NCBI GenBank assembly: GCA_031283085.1
Contig: JAITCM010000099.1
Span: 1-52,680 of the forward strand
Origin: Chitinispirillales bacterium
GTDB taxonomy: Bacteria > Fibrobacterota > Chitinivibrionia > Chitinivibrionales > Chitinispirillaceae
DNA length: 52,680 bases
Direction of reading: 5' to 3'
The notes beneath the pieces were generated by a model. That model had not been told where the DNA came from and searched no databases. It saw nothing but the letters and a program-made list of their open reading frames with translations. Of the stretch, positions 8,334-15,958 are shown in pieces. The stretch's first letter is position 1. The number at the start of each line of letters is the position of its first letter. The translations under genes and the position numbers were made by a program.

Positions 8334-8337
8334 AATT

Positions 8338-8775
8338 ATGAAACGTGTTTACGTAAACGAAAAATGGTGTTTGGGCTGCCACCTCTGCGAATACTACTGC
8401 GCGTTCGCGGGGACAAACGAGACCGATATGGCCCGCGCGCTCAAGGCTACGATAAAGATCAACCCGAAGATTAAAATCGAGGAGAAAGACGGGGTGAGCT
8501 TCGCCGTCTCCTGCCGGCACTGCAAGGAGCCGCTGTGCGTTAAGGGTTGCATCACCGGCGCGCTGACCATATCGGCGGACGGCGTCATCACCATAAACCA
8601 TGACCGCTGCGTGAGCTGCTTCACCTGCATCTTGAGCTGCCCTTACGGCGCGGTCTCCCCGTCGGAGGACGGCGCGGTGCAGAAGTGCGAGCTTTGCGTC
8701 AAGACGGCCAAGGGGCAGCCGGCCTGCGTGTCGGGGTGCCCCAACGGCGCTATCGTCTTTGAGGAGAGAGGGTGA
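8338..8775 (+). CDS. 4Fe-4S ferredoxin-like electron-transfer subunit
   Basis: A 145-residue HycB/DmsB-like iron-sulfur protein with four cysteine clusters: CLGCHLCEYYC, CRHCKEPLCVKGC, CVSCFTCILSC and CELCVKTAKGQPACVSGC. This gives room for up to four [4Fe-4S] clusters. It should pass electrons from the neighbouring FAD oxidoreductase or from reduced ferredoxin to the FMN synthase subunit. The start ATG 8338 (MKRVYVNEKW) is chosen over 8293 because the Fe-S fold begins there. In archaeal-type split glutamate synthases such a protein replaces part of the small subunit. Confidence 0.82.
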   Translation: MKRVYVNEKWCLGCHLCEYYCAFAGTNETDMARALKATIKINPKIKIEEKDGVSFAVSCRHCKEPLCVKGCITGALTISADGVITINHDRCVSCFTCILSCPYGAVSPSEDGAVQKCELCVKTAKGQPACVSGCPNGAIVFEERG

Positions 8776-8779
8776 TAAC

Positions 8780-10006
8780 ATGAAATACGTCATAATAGGA
8801 AATTCCGCGGCCGGCATCGGCGCCATAGAGGGTATACGGCAGGTCGATAAGAGCGGTGATATCACCGTCGTCACCAACGAGCCGCACCATACTTACTCCC
8901 GCCCGCTCATATCATATCTGCTTCTGGGCAAGGTCACGGAAGAGAAGATGAAGTACCGCAACGACGGCTTCTACGCGGAAAACCGCGTCAATATGCTGCA
9001 CGCCGTCGCCACTGGTATTGATACGGGCAAAAACCAGGTAATTCTGTCGGACGGCAACCGGATACCTTACAACAGACTGCTGGTCGCCGCGGGGTCGCAG
9101 CCTTTCGTGCCGCCGTTTGAGGGGCTTGATTCCGTTGCGGACAAGGTCACGTTCATGAGCCTCGACGACGCGCGGAAATTAGACGGCATGATTGCCGCAA
9201 ACAAGCGCGTATTGATTATCGGCGCCGGGCTTATCGGCCTGAAATGCGCGGAAGGGATTTCAAGCAGGGTCGCTCATATCACGGTGCTTGACCTCGCTCC
9301 GAGAATTTTGTCCAGCATCCTCGACGACGACGGAGCGAAGGCGGTTCAGAACCATCTTGAAAGCAAGGGGATTGAATTCAAACTCTCCGTAAATACCAAA
9401 AAATTCGATTGTAACACCGCCGTTCTTGAAAGCGGCGAGAGAATTGATTTTGACATCCTCGTCCTTGCCGTCGGCGTGCGTCCCAACACGGCGCTTCTCA
9501 ATGACATCGCTAAGGCAGAACGCGGTATTGTCGTCGATGAAAAATCCAAGACGACAGCGCCGGATATCTACGCCGCCGGCGACTGCACGCAGACGCTTGA
9601 CGTGTCGAGCGGGCAGAACAGGATAATGGCGCTGCTGCCCAACGCCTATATGCAAGGCGAGTGCGCGGGAATCAACATGGCGGGCGGCGAGAAGGTATTC
9701 GACAGGGCCATCCCGATGAACGCTATCGGTTTCTTCGGATTGCACGTCGTCACGGCGGGAAATTATACGGGCGATGTATACTCCGGCGGCGGAAAAGGGG
9801 ATTATAAGAAGTTGTTTTACGGCGATAATAAATTGAACGGCTACATTCTCATAGGCAATGTTGAGAAGGCGGGGATTTACACGAGCCTGATTCGTGAGCG
9901 CACGCCGCTCGACTCCATAGACTTCGCGCTTGTATGCGAAAAGCCGGGGCTTATGGCGTTCACGAAAGAGGAGAGAAAGATTAAACTGGGAGGCGGTGCG
10001 TCATGA
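8780..10006 (+). CDS. FAD-dependent NAD(P)H oxidoreductase of glutamate synthase
   Basis: A 408-residue pyridine nucleotide-disulphide oxidoreductase-class flavoprotein. The FAD-binding GxGxxA-like motif is IIGNSAAGIGAIEG (residues 4-17); the NAD(P)H site is VLIIGAGLIGLKCAEG (about residue 142); the second FAD motif is APDIYAAGDC. It has no redox CxxxxC, so it is of the NADH oxidase/rubredoxin reductase-like group. It begins at ATG 8780, five bases after the previous stop, behind a GGAGAGAGG-type site. The operon position indicates that it feeds NAD(P)H electrons to glutamate synthase. Confidence 0.82.
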   Translation: MKYVIIGNSAAGIGAIEGIRQVDKSGDITVVTNEPHHTYSRPLISYLLLGKVTEEKMKYRNDGFYAENRVNMLHAVATGIDTGKNQVILSDGNRIPYNRLLVAAGSQPFVPPFEGLDSVADKVTFMSLDDARKLDGMIAANKRVLIIGAGLIGLKCAEGISSRVAHITVLDLAPRILSSILDDDGAKAVQNHLESKGIEFKLSVNTKKFDCNTAVLESGERIDFDILVLAVGVRPNTALLNDIAKAERGIVVDEKSKTTAPDIYAAGDCTQTLDVSSGQNRIMALLPNAYMQGECAGINMAGGEKVFDRAIPMNAIGFFGLHVVTAGNYTGDVYSGGGKGDYKKLFYGDNKLNGYILIGNVEKAGIYTSLIRERTPLDSIDFALVCEKPGLMAFTKEERKIKLGGGAS

Positions 10007-10728
10007 GCGTATTGAATATATCGGCGCTGGAACTTGACTTTAAGGAGCTGAACAGGCGGGTGCGGGCGGCGAAAAGCGACGTGCGCATAGACGATTGCTA
10101 CGGTCAGCGCTTTATCGGCAGCGCGCTTAACGGGCGGACGCTCACCATAAACGGAACGCCGGGCAACGCGCTTGGCGCCTACCTCGACGGCGGCGTGATT
10201 GACGTAAAAGGCAACGCTCAGGACGCCGCCGGCGACACGATGAACGACGGCAAAATCATCATCCGCGGCAACGCCGGCGACGCGCTTGGCTACGCTATGC
10301 GCGGCGGACGTATCTTTGTCCAGGGCAACGCCGGATACAGAACCGGCATACACATGAAAGAGTACAGGGACAAGAAACCGGTGATAGTCATAGGCGGCAG
10401 GGTCGGCAGCTTTTTGGGCGAGTACCTCGCCGGCGGGCTTATTGTGGTGCTCGGTATAAACTGCGGGACCGTGCCGGTCGGCAATTTCACCGGAACCGGT
10501 ATGCACGGCGGGAAAATTTTTATCAGGACGGACAAAGAACCGTCGAACCTGCCGGAGCAGGTCGCGATAGATAAAGCTTCCGGCGGGGACTTGAAAGAAA
10601 TAGAACCCGACGTCTCCGAGTTCGCCGGCCACTTCGGCATGAACGCCGCGTCACTTTTGAAAGACAGGTTCTACGTGCTGAGGCCCAACGCGAAAAATCC
10701 GTATAAGCAGTTGTATACGGCTAATTAG
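10003..10728 (+). CDS. Split glutamate synthase, GXGXG beta-helix subunit
   Basis: A 241-residue protein equal to the C-terminal GXGXG domain of glutamate synthase large subunits. Repeated Gly-rich turns are plain: NGTPGNALGAYLDGG, KGNAQDAAGDTMNDG, RGNAGDALGYAMRGG, QGNAGYRTG and GGRVGSFLGEYLAGG. The domain forms a right-handed beta-helix with a structural role in the enzyme. It overlaps the oxidoreductase by four bases (ATGA), so the two are translationally coupled. It ends the operon. Confidence 0.88.
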   Translation: MSVLNISALELDFKELNRRVRAAKSDVRIDDCYGQRFIGSALNGRTLTINGTPGNALGAYLDGGVIDVKGNAQDAAGDTMNDGKIIIRGNAGDALGYAMRGGRIFVQGNAGYRTGIHMKEYRDKKPVIVIGGRVGSFLGEYLAGGLIVVLGINCGTVPVGNFTGTGMHGGKIFIRTDKEPSNLPEQVAIDKASGGDLKEIEPDVSEFAGHFGMNAASLLKDRFYVLRPNAKNPYKQLYTAN

Positions 10729-10824
10729 GCGGGAACGGTAATAAACGCTAAAATTACTGTATTTTTAACTTTAACGTAATCATTGTGTAATTAGTATATG
10801 ACCATATTTTTAAAGGAATTTACA

Positions 10825-11052
10825 ATGTCCCCTATACATACCGATGTTTGCCATTGCGCCACACGCGACTTGGCAGACTTATTAAAAAATCCGTCCCGGC
10901 CGCTTTCCCAAGAGGAAGAGGAACACTTCGATGAGTATATGTCCTTTAAAAACCACAGCAAATCGGCGGCGGATGTCAATTTGACCGATACAGTTAAGGA
11001 GGTGGTTTCCGATATTGATTACTATTTGGGGTTCAAGAGGGAAAAAGGGTAA
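10825..11052 (+). CDS. Hypothetical protein, AT-rich island
   Basis: A 75-residue acidic protein of unknown family with a likely helical, Glu-rich middle (SQEEEEHFDEYM). AAAGGA (10812-10817) eight bases before ATG 10825 sets the start. The stop codon is immediately followed by the ATG of the next gene, so the two form a pair. Base composition is clearly more AT-rich than the flanking operons, which suggests recent acquisition. A small partner or antitoxin-like role is possible but not shown. Confidence 0.5.
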   Translation: MSPIHTDVCHCATRDLADLLKNPSRPLSQEEEEHFDEYMSFKNHSKSAADVNLTDTVKEVVSDIDYYLGFKREKG

Positions 11053-11622
11053 ATGAGTATAAACAGAAATTCTACGCATTGGATGCCCGACCTAAAAGAA
11101 CTTGGTGATAGGTTTTATAACTTAAAGCTAAATTCTAAATATGTCAGGTATTGGAAAAATAACTATGGCGCGGTAAATAATATTTGCAACGCCATGACAG
11201 ACAAATTAAGAAAAGAGATGTACCCAGGTTCTGTCACCCAAAAAGATTGTTTGTTGGATTGGCACAAAATATTTGCCGTTCATGTTTTGGCGTTTTTAAC
11301 AAACAAGTTGTACTCAGACGGCGATACTACAACCGGAAGGAGCGTAACTGACCGTCTTGCGAATGAATACTATTGCCTTTTGCTGTTAAAAACCATCGCA
11401 AGGGCATGGCATAAAAGTAATGGAGCATATTGTGAACTTATAATCCCTGTCGATTATGAGCAATGCCTGATAAAAATATTTTATAAATACAGGCAATCAG
11501 GGCTGTTAAATGTAACGGATACTACTTTTACGTATGCGCTGGCCAGCATTGCTTATTTTTTAGAAAAATGTTTTTTGGTGCATGAAAGACCGTTAAAAAA
11601 AGACGCTTATCCGTGCACATAA
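11053..11622 (+). CDS. Hypothetical protein paired with preceding ORF
   Basis: A 189-residue protein, probably all-helical, with no signal peptide, no clear membrane segment and no motif I recognise. It starts one base after the stop of the 75-residue protein. Codon use and AT content match that gene and the DUF5655 gene after it, not the GC-rich surroundings. Its job is unknown; tight pairing with a small acidic protein on an AT-rich island would fit an accessory or defence module, but that is speculation. Confidence 0.5.
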   Translation: MSINRNSTHWMPDLKELGDRFYNLKLNSKYVRYWKNNYGAVNNICNAMTDKLRKEMYPGSVTQKDCLLDWHKIFAVHVLAFLTNKLYSDGDTTTGRSVTDRLANEYYCLLLLKTIARAWHKSNGAYCELIIPVDYEQCLIKIFYKYRQSGLLNVTDTTFTYALASIAYFLEKCFLVHERPLKKDAYPCT

Positions 11623-11667
11623 TATATATTGTATAAGTGAACTAAACGTAGCTACTCTCAATCAAGT

Positions 11668-11691
11668 TATATTGGGTCATAACTCAATATA
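11668..11691 (+). promoter_or_regulatory. Palindromic operator-like site
   Basis: TATATTGGGT and ACTCAATATA (arms of 10 bases, one mismatch, separated by CATA) lie directly upstream of the GGAGG site for the gene at 11706. The position could allow a repressor or an mRNA hairpin to control that gene. Confidence 0.4.
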
Positions 11692-11705
11692 TATGGAGGG
11701 AAATA

Positions 11706-12650
11706 ATGCCTTTATTTCATATTGATAAGAATAAATTAACGATAGCCAAACCTGTCAACTTCTCTAAAGAAAAAGAAATCCAAACATTAATTGAAAACAA
11801 CCTGGACGTTGTATTCAACTGTAAATTTATTGAGTCAGAGTTTTCTACAGGTCCTGAACATGCCGGTAGAATAGATACATTGGCGTTGTCGGAAGATAAT
11901 AATCCGGTTATTATTGAGTATAAAAAAATTGCTTCATCCGAACCGTTAAACCAAAGTTTATACTACTTGTCGTGGATTAAAGACCATAAGGGGGATTTTC
12001 AAGTAGCTGTAAATAAACGACTGGGGGAAAATATTGAAATCGACTGGGATGATATTCGAGTAATATGTATTGCTCCTGAATATAAAAAATTCGATCTTCA
12101 TGCTGTCAGAATGATGGGGGCAAATATAGAATTATGGCAATATAGATATTATGCTACAAATACATTGTATCTTGAGGAGATATTTAAGAAATCGTCGGCT
12201 TTGATGCCGCCAATGATAGAGGAATCCGATAAAAAAAATCCTGTTATGGTTGAGGCTGGTAGAAAGGCAGCGCAGACAAGAAAAACGGCGTCGTATACGC
12301 TTGATGAGCATTCAAACCGTTGTGATGAAAATATACAAAAAATATTACAAGATTTACGAGATTTTATTATAGGTATAGATGACTCTATTGAAGAAACTCC
12401 AAAGAAATATTACAAAGCGTATAAGGTTTCACAAAATTTTGTTTGTGTAGAGACAAAAAAAGAAAAAATCTTGTTATTCTTAAAACTGGACCCAAAAGAA
12501 GCAGAAGACATTCCGAATAAGAGAGGACGTGATATGAGCGCCATTGGACATCCGGGTACAGGTGATTTAGAAATAACAATAAAAACGCCGGAAGATATGG
12601 AAATGTCAAAAGAATATATAAAGCGTTCATTTGAAAATATTGGTGGATAA
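11706..12650 (+). CDS. DUF5655 protein with NucS-like nuclease domain
   Basis: A 314-residue protein. The N-terminal part (about 1-170) resembles the restriction-endonuclease-like domain of NucS-type proteins: FSKEKEIQTLIENNLDVVF, then RIDTLAL and the (D/E)xK-type core VIIEYKK, followed by ESLYYLSWI-like helix. The C-terminal part (about 205-314) is DUF5655: YKAYKVSQNFVCVETKKEKILLFLKL, then DMSAIGHPGTGDLEITI. GGAGG at 11695-11699 precedes ATG 11706. Related proteins are widespread on mobile or defence-rich islands and are often annotated as predicted transport proteins without support. The molecular function is not established; nuclease activity is inferred from the motif. Confidence 0.75.
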   Translation: MPLFHIDKNKLTIAKPVNFSKEKEIQTLIENNLDVVFNCKFIESEFSTGPEHAGRIDTLALSEDNNPVIIEYKKIASSEPLNQSLYYLSWIKDHKGDFQVAVNKRLGENIEIDWDDIRVICIAPEYKKFDLHAVRMMGANIELWQYRYYATNTLYLEEIFKKSSALMPPMIEESDKKNPVMVEAGRKAAQTRKTASYTLDEHSNRCDENIQKILQDLRDFIIGIDDSIEETPKKYYKAYKVSQNFVCVETKKEKILLFLKLDPKEAEDIPNKRGRDMSAIGHPGTGDLEITIKTPEDMEMSKEYIKRSFENIGG

Positions 12651-12785
12651 TATCTTAAGAATGGGATTTTTTTCAATATATAGTCGGAAACACCATTAAT
12701 TTTTGATTTGTAACAATGCCGACACTAATTTATTATTGGTTGGTGTAAAGAGTAATCACGCATAAGAAAGATATTCGATAACCGA

Positions 12786-13355
12786 ATGGAAAACGCTTTG
12801 ATAGTTTCAAGCTCCGAGAAAAGCGTTGCGTTCTTTACCGGGATGCTTAACGCGAACTCATGCGGCGCGGTCACCGTCTTGAAGACCGGCGCCGAGGCGC
12901 GGCGCGTTCTCTCCGAACACGAATTCGATATTGTGATAATCTATGTCCCGCTGCCCGACGAATCGGGCGAGAGTCTGTCACGGCACGTCGCCTCCAAAGA
13001 GACATCACTGGTCATACTTGTCGTAAAAGGCGAATATTTTGACGATATGTGCGCGGCCACCGAAGACGCCGGCGTTCTCGTCGTAGCCCGCCCGGTTGAC
13101 AGAACGCTCTTCAAGTCAACGCTCCGGCTTGTCAAATCGGCGCTGGCAAAACTGAAAACATTGCGCTCCGAGAACAGCGCTCTCAAGCAGAAAATTGAGG
13201 ATATCAAGATAATCGACCGCGCTAAGTATATCCTGATCTCTTATCTGAAGATGAGCGAACAGGAGGCGCACCGGTTTATCGAGAAACAGGCCATGGATAT
13301 GCGGGCGACACGCAGGTCTGTCGCGGAAGGAGTACTGCGGACGTATGAAAGCTGA
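12786..13355 (+). CDS. ANTAR-domain antiterminator with atypical receiver
   Basis: A 189-residue protein with an N-terminal receiver-like domain (1-120), a coiled linker (ALAKLKTLRSENSALKQKIEDIKIIDRAK) and a C-terminal ANTAR RNA-binding domain (about 135-189: AKYILISYLKMSEQEAHRFIEKQAMDMR..RSVAEGVL). ANTAR proteins bind paired hairpins in mRNA leaders and prevent termination, often in nitrogen metabolism. The usual phosphoacceptor Asp appears to be Tyr (DIVIIYVPLPDESG), so control by standard phosphorylation is doubtful. The gene overlaps purF by 11 bases, next to carA and not far from glutamate synthase, which suggests a link to glutamine-dependent metabolism. No strong ribosome binding site precedes the ATG. 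Confidence 0.82.
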   Translation: MENALIVSSSEKSVAFFTGMLNANSCGAVTVLKTGAEARRVLSEHEFDIVIIYVPLPDESGESLSRHVASKETSLVILVVKGEYFDDMCAATEDAGVLVVARPVDRTLFKSTLRLVKSALAKLKTLRSENSALKQKIEDIKIIDRAKYILISYLKMSEQEAHRFIEKQAMDMRATRRSVAEGVLRTYES

Positions 13356-14754
13356 CGGAAAACCGAGCGAAGAATGCGCCGTCTTCGGCGTTAGCCTGAC
13401 CTGCGACGCGGCGGCGGGGCTGACATACAACGGCTTGCTGGCGCTGCAGCACCGCGGACAGGAAGGAGCGGGAATCGCGGTGGCCAACAACCACAGCCTC
13501 GTGTGCCACAAAGACGTAGGGCTTGTAAGCGAGGTGTTTTCCGGCGAAACTATCGAACATATACCACGGGGCCGCGTCGCCGTGGGACACGCTCGCTACT
13601 CAACCACCGGACGCAACTCAAAAGAAAATGTCGGCCCGTTCGTCACGGAATACCTGACGGGCAGAATCGCGACCGCGCACAACGGCAATATCACCAACGC
13701 GCAGGCGATACGCGACAAACTCAGCAAGCGCGGCGTCATGTTCCGGGCGACCAGCGACAGCGAAGTCATCTCCGCGCTCATCGCCTACTACATAAGACAG
13801 GAGAAAAAAGCGCTGCCCGGAATCATCCGAGCGGCCGACCACCTGCGGGGGGCGTTCTCGCTTATCATCGCGAGCAGCAAAAACAAACTGATTGCCGTCC
13901 GCGACCCCAACGGCTTCCGGCCGCTGTGCCTCGGCAAAAGCGACATGGGCTACGCCGTGGCGTCGGAAAGCTGCGCCCTGGAGATATGCGGGTTTGAATT
14001 CGTGAGAGACGTGAAACCCGGCGAAATCATCACCATAAAGAACGGCGTGATAACATACGAAAGCATAAGCCTGCACAACAAGGAAGAGGGGCGAGGGTTT
14101 TGCATATTCGAGTACGTCTACTTCGCGAGGCCCGACTCGGTGCTTGACGGGCTTTCAATCTATGAGGCGCGCTACAACATGGGCGCGATTTTGGCGAAAG
14201 AGTACCCCGTGGACGCCGACGTGGTCTGCGGCGTGCCGGACAGCGGCCTGGTCGCGGCAAGCGGCTACAGCGCGGAAAGCGGCATCCCGCTCGTGTCGGG
14301 CTTTGTAAAGAACAGGTACATCGGGCGCAGCTTCATCTACCCCACGCAGACGCAGCGCGACAGCGCGGTGCGGCAAAAACTCAACCCTTTGACGGCAAAC
14401 GTAAAAGGGAAAAAGGTCGTTCTCGTGGACGACTCCATAGTACGCGGCACGACATGCGAAAAAATCATACGAAGCCTCAAAAACTCCGGGGCGGCGGAAG
14501 TCCACATGAGAGTATCGTCGCCGCCGTTCCGCCATACCTGCCACTACGGAACCGACATCGGCAGCGAAGAGAATCTCATCGCCAACAAGATGGGCACAGA
14601 CGAAATCCGTAAAAAATTCGGCGCGAACAGTTTGGGATATATAAGCATAAACGGGCTGAAAAAAGCGTGCGAAAAATGCGTTCTGCCGTTTTGCGCGGCC
14701 TGCTTCACCGGCGGCGACGAAACCGAGCGCGTCAGGAAAGATATTTTCGAATAA
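13345..14754 (+). CDS. purF: Amidophosphoribosyltransferase
   Basis: A 469-residue enzyme of the first committed step of purine synthesis: PRPP + glutamine to 5-phosphoribosylamine. After a ten-residue propeptide the Ntn nucleophile Cys11 starts ECAVFG; GLLALQHRGQEGAG and HARYSTTG are glutaminase motifs, and VVLVDDSIVRGTT is the PRPP-binding loop. Four late cysteines (CHYG, CEKC, CAAC region) fit the [4Fe-4S]-type PurF of Bacillus, as does the propeptide. GGAAGGAG precedes ATG 13345, inside the ANTAR gene. Other pur genes are absent here, and carA follows after nine bases. Confidence 0.95.
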   Translation: MKADGKPSEECAVFGVSLTCDAAAGLTYNGLLALQHRGQEGAGIAVANNHSLVCHKDVGLVSEVFSGETIEHIPRGRVAVGHARYSTTGRNSKENVGPFVTEYLTGRIATAHNGNITNAQAIRDKLSKRGVMFRATSDSEVISALIAYYIRQEKKALPGIIRAADHLRGAFSLIIASSKNKLIAVRDPNGFRPLCLGKSDMGYAVASESCALEICGFEFVRDVKPGEIITIKNGVITYESISLHNKEEGRGFCIFEYVYFARPDSVLDGLSIYEARYNMGAILAKEYPVDADVVCGVPDSGLVAASGYSAESGIPLVSGFVKNRYIGRSFIYPTQTQRDSAVRQKLNPLTANVKGKKVVLVDDSIVRGTTCEKIIRSLKNSGAAEVHMRVSSPPFRHTCHYGTDIGSEENLIANKMGTDEIRKKFGANSLGYISINGLKKACEKCVLPFCAACFTGGDETERVRKDIFE

Positions 14755-14763
14755 GGAGAGTAT

Positions 14764-15813
14764 ATGTCGAATACAGCGTATTTGATTTTGGAAAACGGAA
14801 CGGTATTCGAGGGAAAGCGCTTCGGCGCCGACGGCGAGGTGACCGGCGAAATCGTCTTCACGACGGGCATGACCGGATACCTCGAAACGCTGACCGACCA
14901 AAGCTATCACGGGCAGATAGTCCTGCAAACATTCCCGCTCATAGGCAACTACGGCGTAATCCCAGGCGACTTTGAAAGCGGCGGCGTAGGGGCAAAGGCG
15001 TACATCGTCAAGTACCCGTGCGCCCACCCGTCCAACTTCAGGAGCGAGGGGACGCTCGACGCCTTCCTGCGTGACCGAGGCATCGCGGGGCTGCACGGAA
15101 TCGACACGCGGGCGCTTACGAAAATCATCCGGCAAAACGGGGTGATGAACGGGAAAATCACCGCTTCCGCGCCGACGGACGCCGACCTCGCCGAAGTCAA
15201 AAGCTACTCGGTCGCCGCCCCCGTCGCCAATGTCTCGCGGCGCCAAGCCGAAAAACTCTGCGACGGCGGCCGCCGCGTGGCGCTGCTCGACTGCGGCGCG
15301 AAACGCGGCATAGCCAACGCCCTCGCGGCGCGCGGATGCGAAGTGTGGTCGTTCCCCTGCAACGCGCCGGCGGATGAAATAATGAAAATCAATCCGCAAG
15401 GCGTAATGCTCAGCAACGGCCCCGGCGACCCAGCCGACCCCGCAAACGACGCAATGGTCGAAACAATCCGCGCCATAACGCGAAACGGCGTCCCCATCTT
15501 CGGCATCTGCCTCGGCCACCAACTATTGGCATTGGCCAACGGCTACAAAACTAAAAAATTAAAATTCGGCCACCGCGGCGCGAACCAACCCGTCAAGGAA
15601 ACCGCGACAGGCCGCGTCTATATAACCAGCCAAAACCACGGATACGCCGTAATAGCCGAAAAAGGCTCCTCCTTCACCAACGTCAACGACGGCACCTGCG
15701 AAGGCCTTGACTACGGAGTCTCATTCTCCGTCCAATTCCACCCCGAAGCCAAAGGCGGGCCGCTCGACACCGGGTTCCTGTTCGACAGGTTTATGGAGAG
15801 AATGGCCTCTTAA
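14764..15813 (+). CDS. carA: Carbamoyl-phosphate synthase small subunit
   Basis: A 349-residue glutaminase subunit that supplies ammonia to CarB for carbamoyl phosphate (pyrimidine and arginine synthesis). The N-terminal CPSase domain carries GEIVFTTGMTGYLETLTDQSY; the class I amidotransferase domain has LSNGPGDP, nucleophile Cys in FGICLGHQLLALA, and the His/Glu pair in VQFHPEA. AAGGAG precedes ATG. The large subunit gene carB does not follow; a terminator and convergent nif genes do, so carB must be elsewhere. The sequence is full length. Confidence 0.95.
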   Translation: MSNTAYLILENGTVFEGKRFGADGEVTGEIVFTTGMTGYLETLTDQSYHGQIVLQTFPLIGNYGVIPGDFESGGVGAKAYIVKYPCAHPSNFRSEGTLDAFLRDRGIAGLHGIDTRALTKIIRQNGVMNGKITASAPTDADLAEVKSYSVAAPVANVSRRQAEKLCDGGRRVALLDCGAKRGIANALAARGCEVWSFPCNAPADEIMKINPQGVMLSNGPGDPADPANDAMVETIRAITRNGVPIFGICLGHQLLALANGYKTKKLKFGHRGANQPVKETATGRVYITSQNHGYAVIAEKGSSFTNVNDGTCEGLDYGVSFSVQFHPEAKGGPLDTGFLFDRFMERMAS

Positions 15814-15894
15814 AATCCTTGCTTTTGAGGAAACAAACAGCAACGCGGTTAGAGGAATATAGACAGGCTGAAAACCGCGCGAACCGTCATAGCA

Positions 15895-15923
15895 AATAAA
15901 AACGGGCGGCAACAGGGCCGCCC
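15895..15923 (-). terminator. Intrinsic terminator after nifK
   Basis: A 7-bp GC stem, GGGCGGC (15904-15910) with GCCGCCC (15917-15923). Read on the minus strand it is followed by GTTTTTATTT, a proper U-tract, so it ends the nif transcript. It lies between convergent carA and nifK and may also slow readthrough from carA, though there is no U-tract on the plus strand. Confidence 0.75.
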
Positions 15924-15958
15924 GCGGTCATCATAAAAACAACAACCGCGCCACGCGG

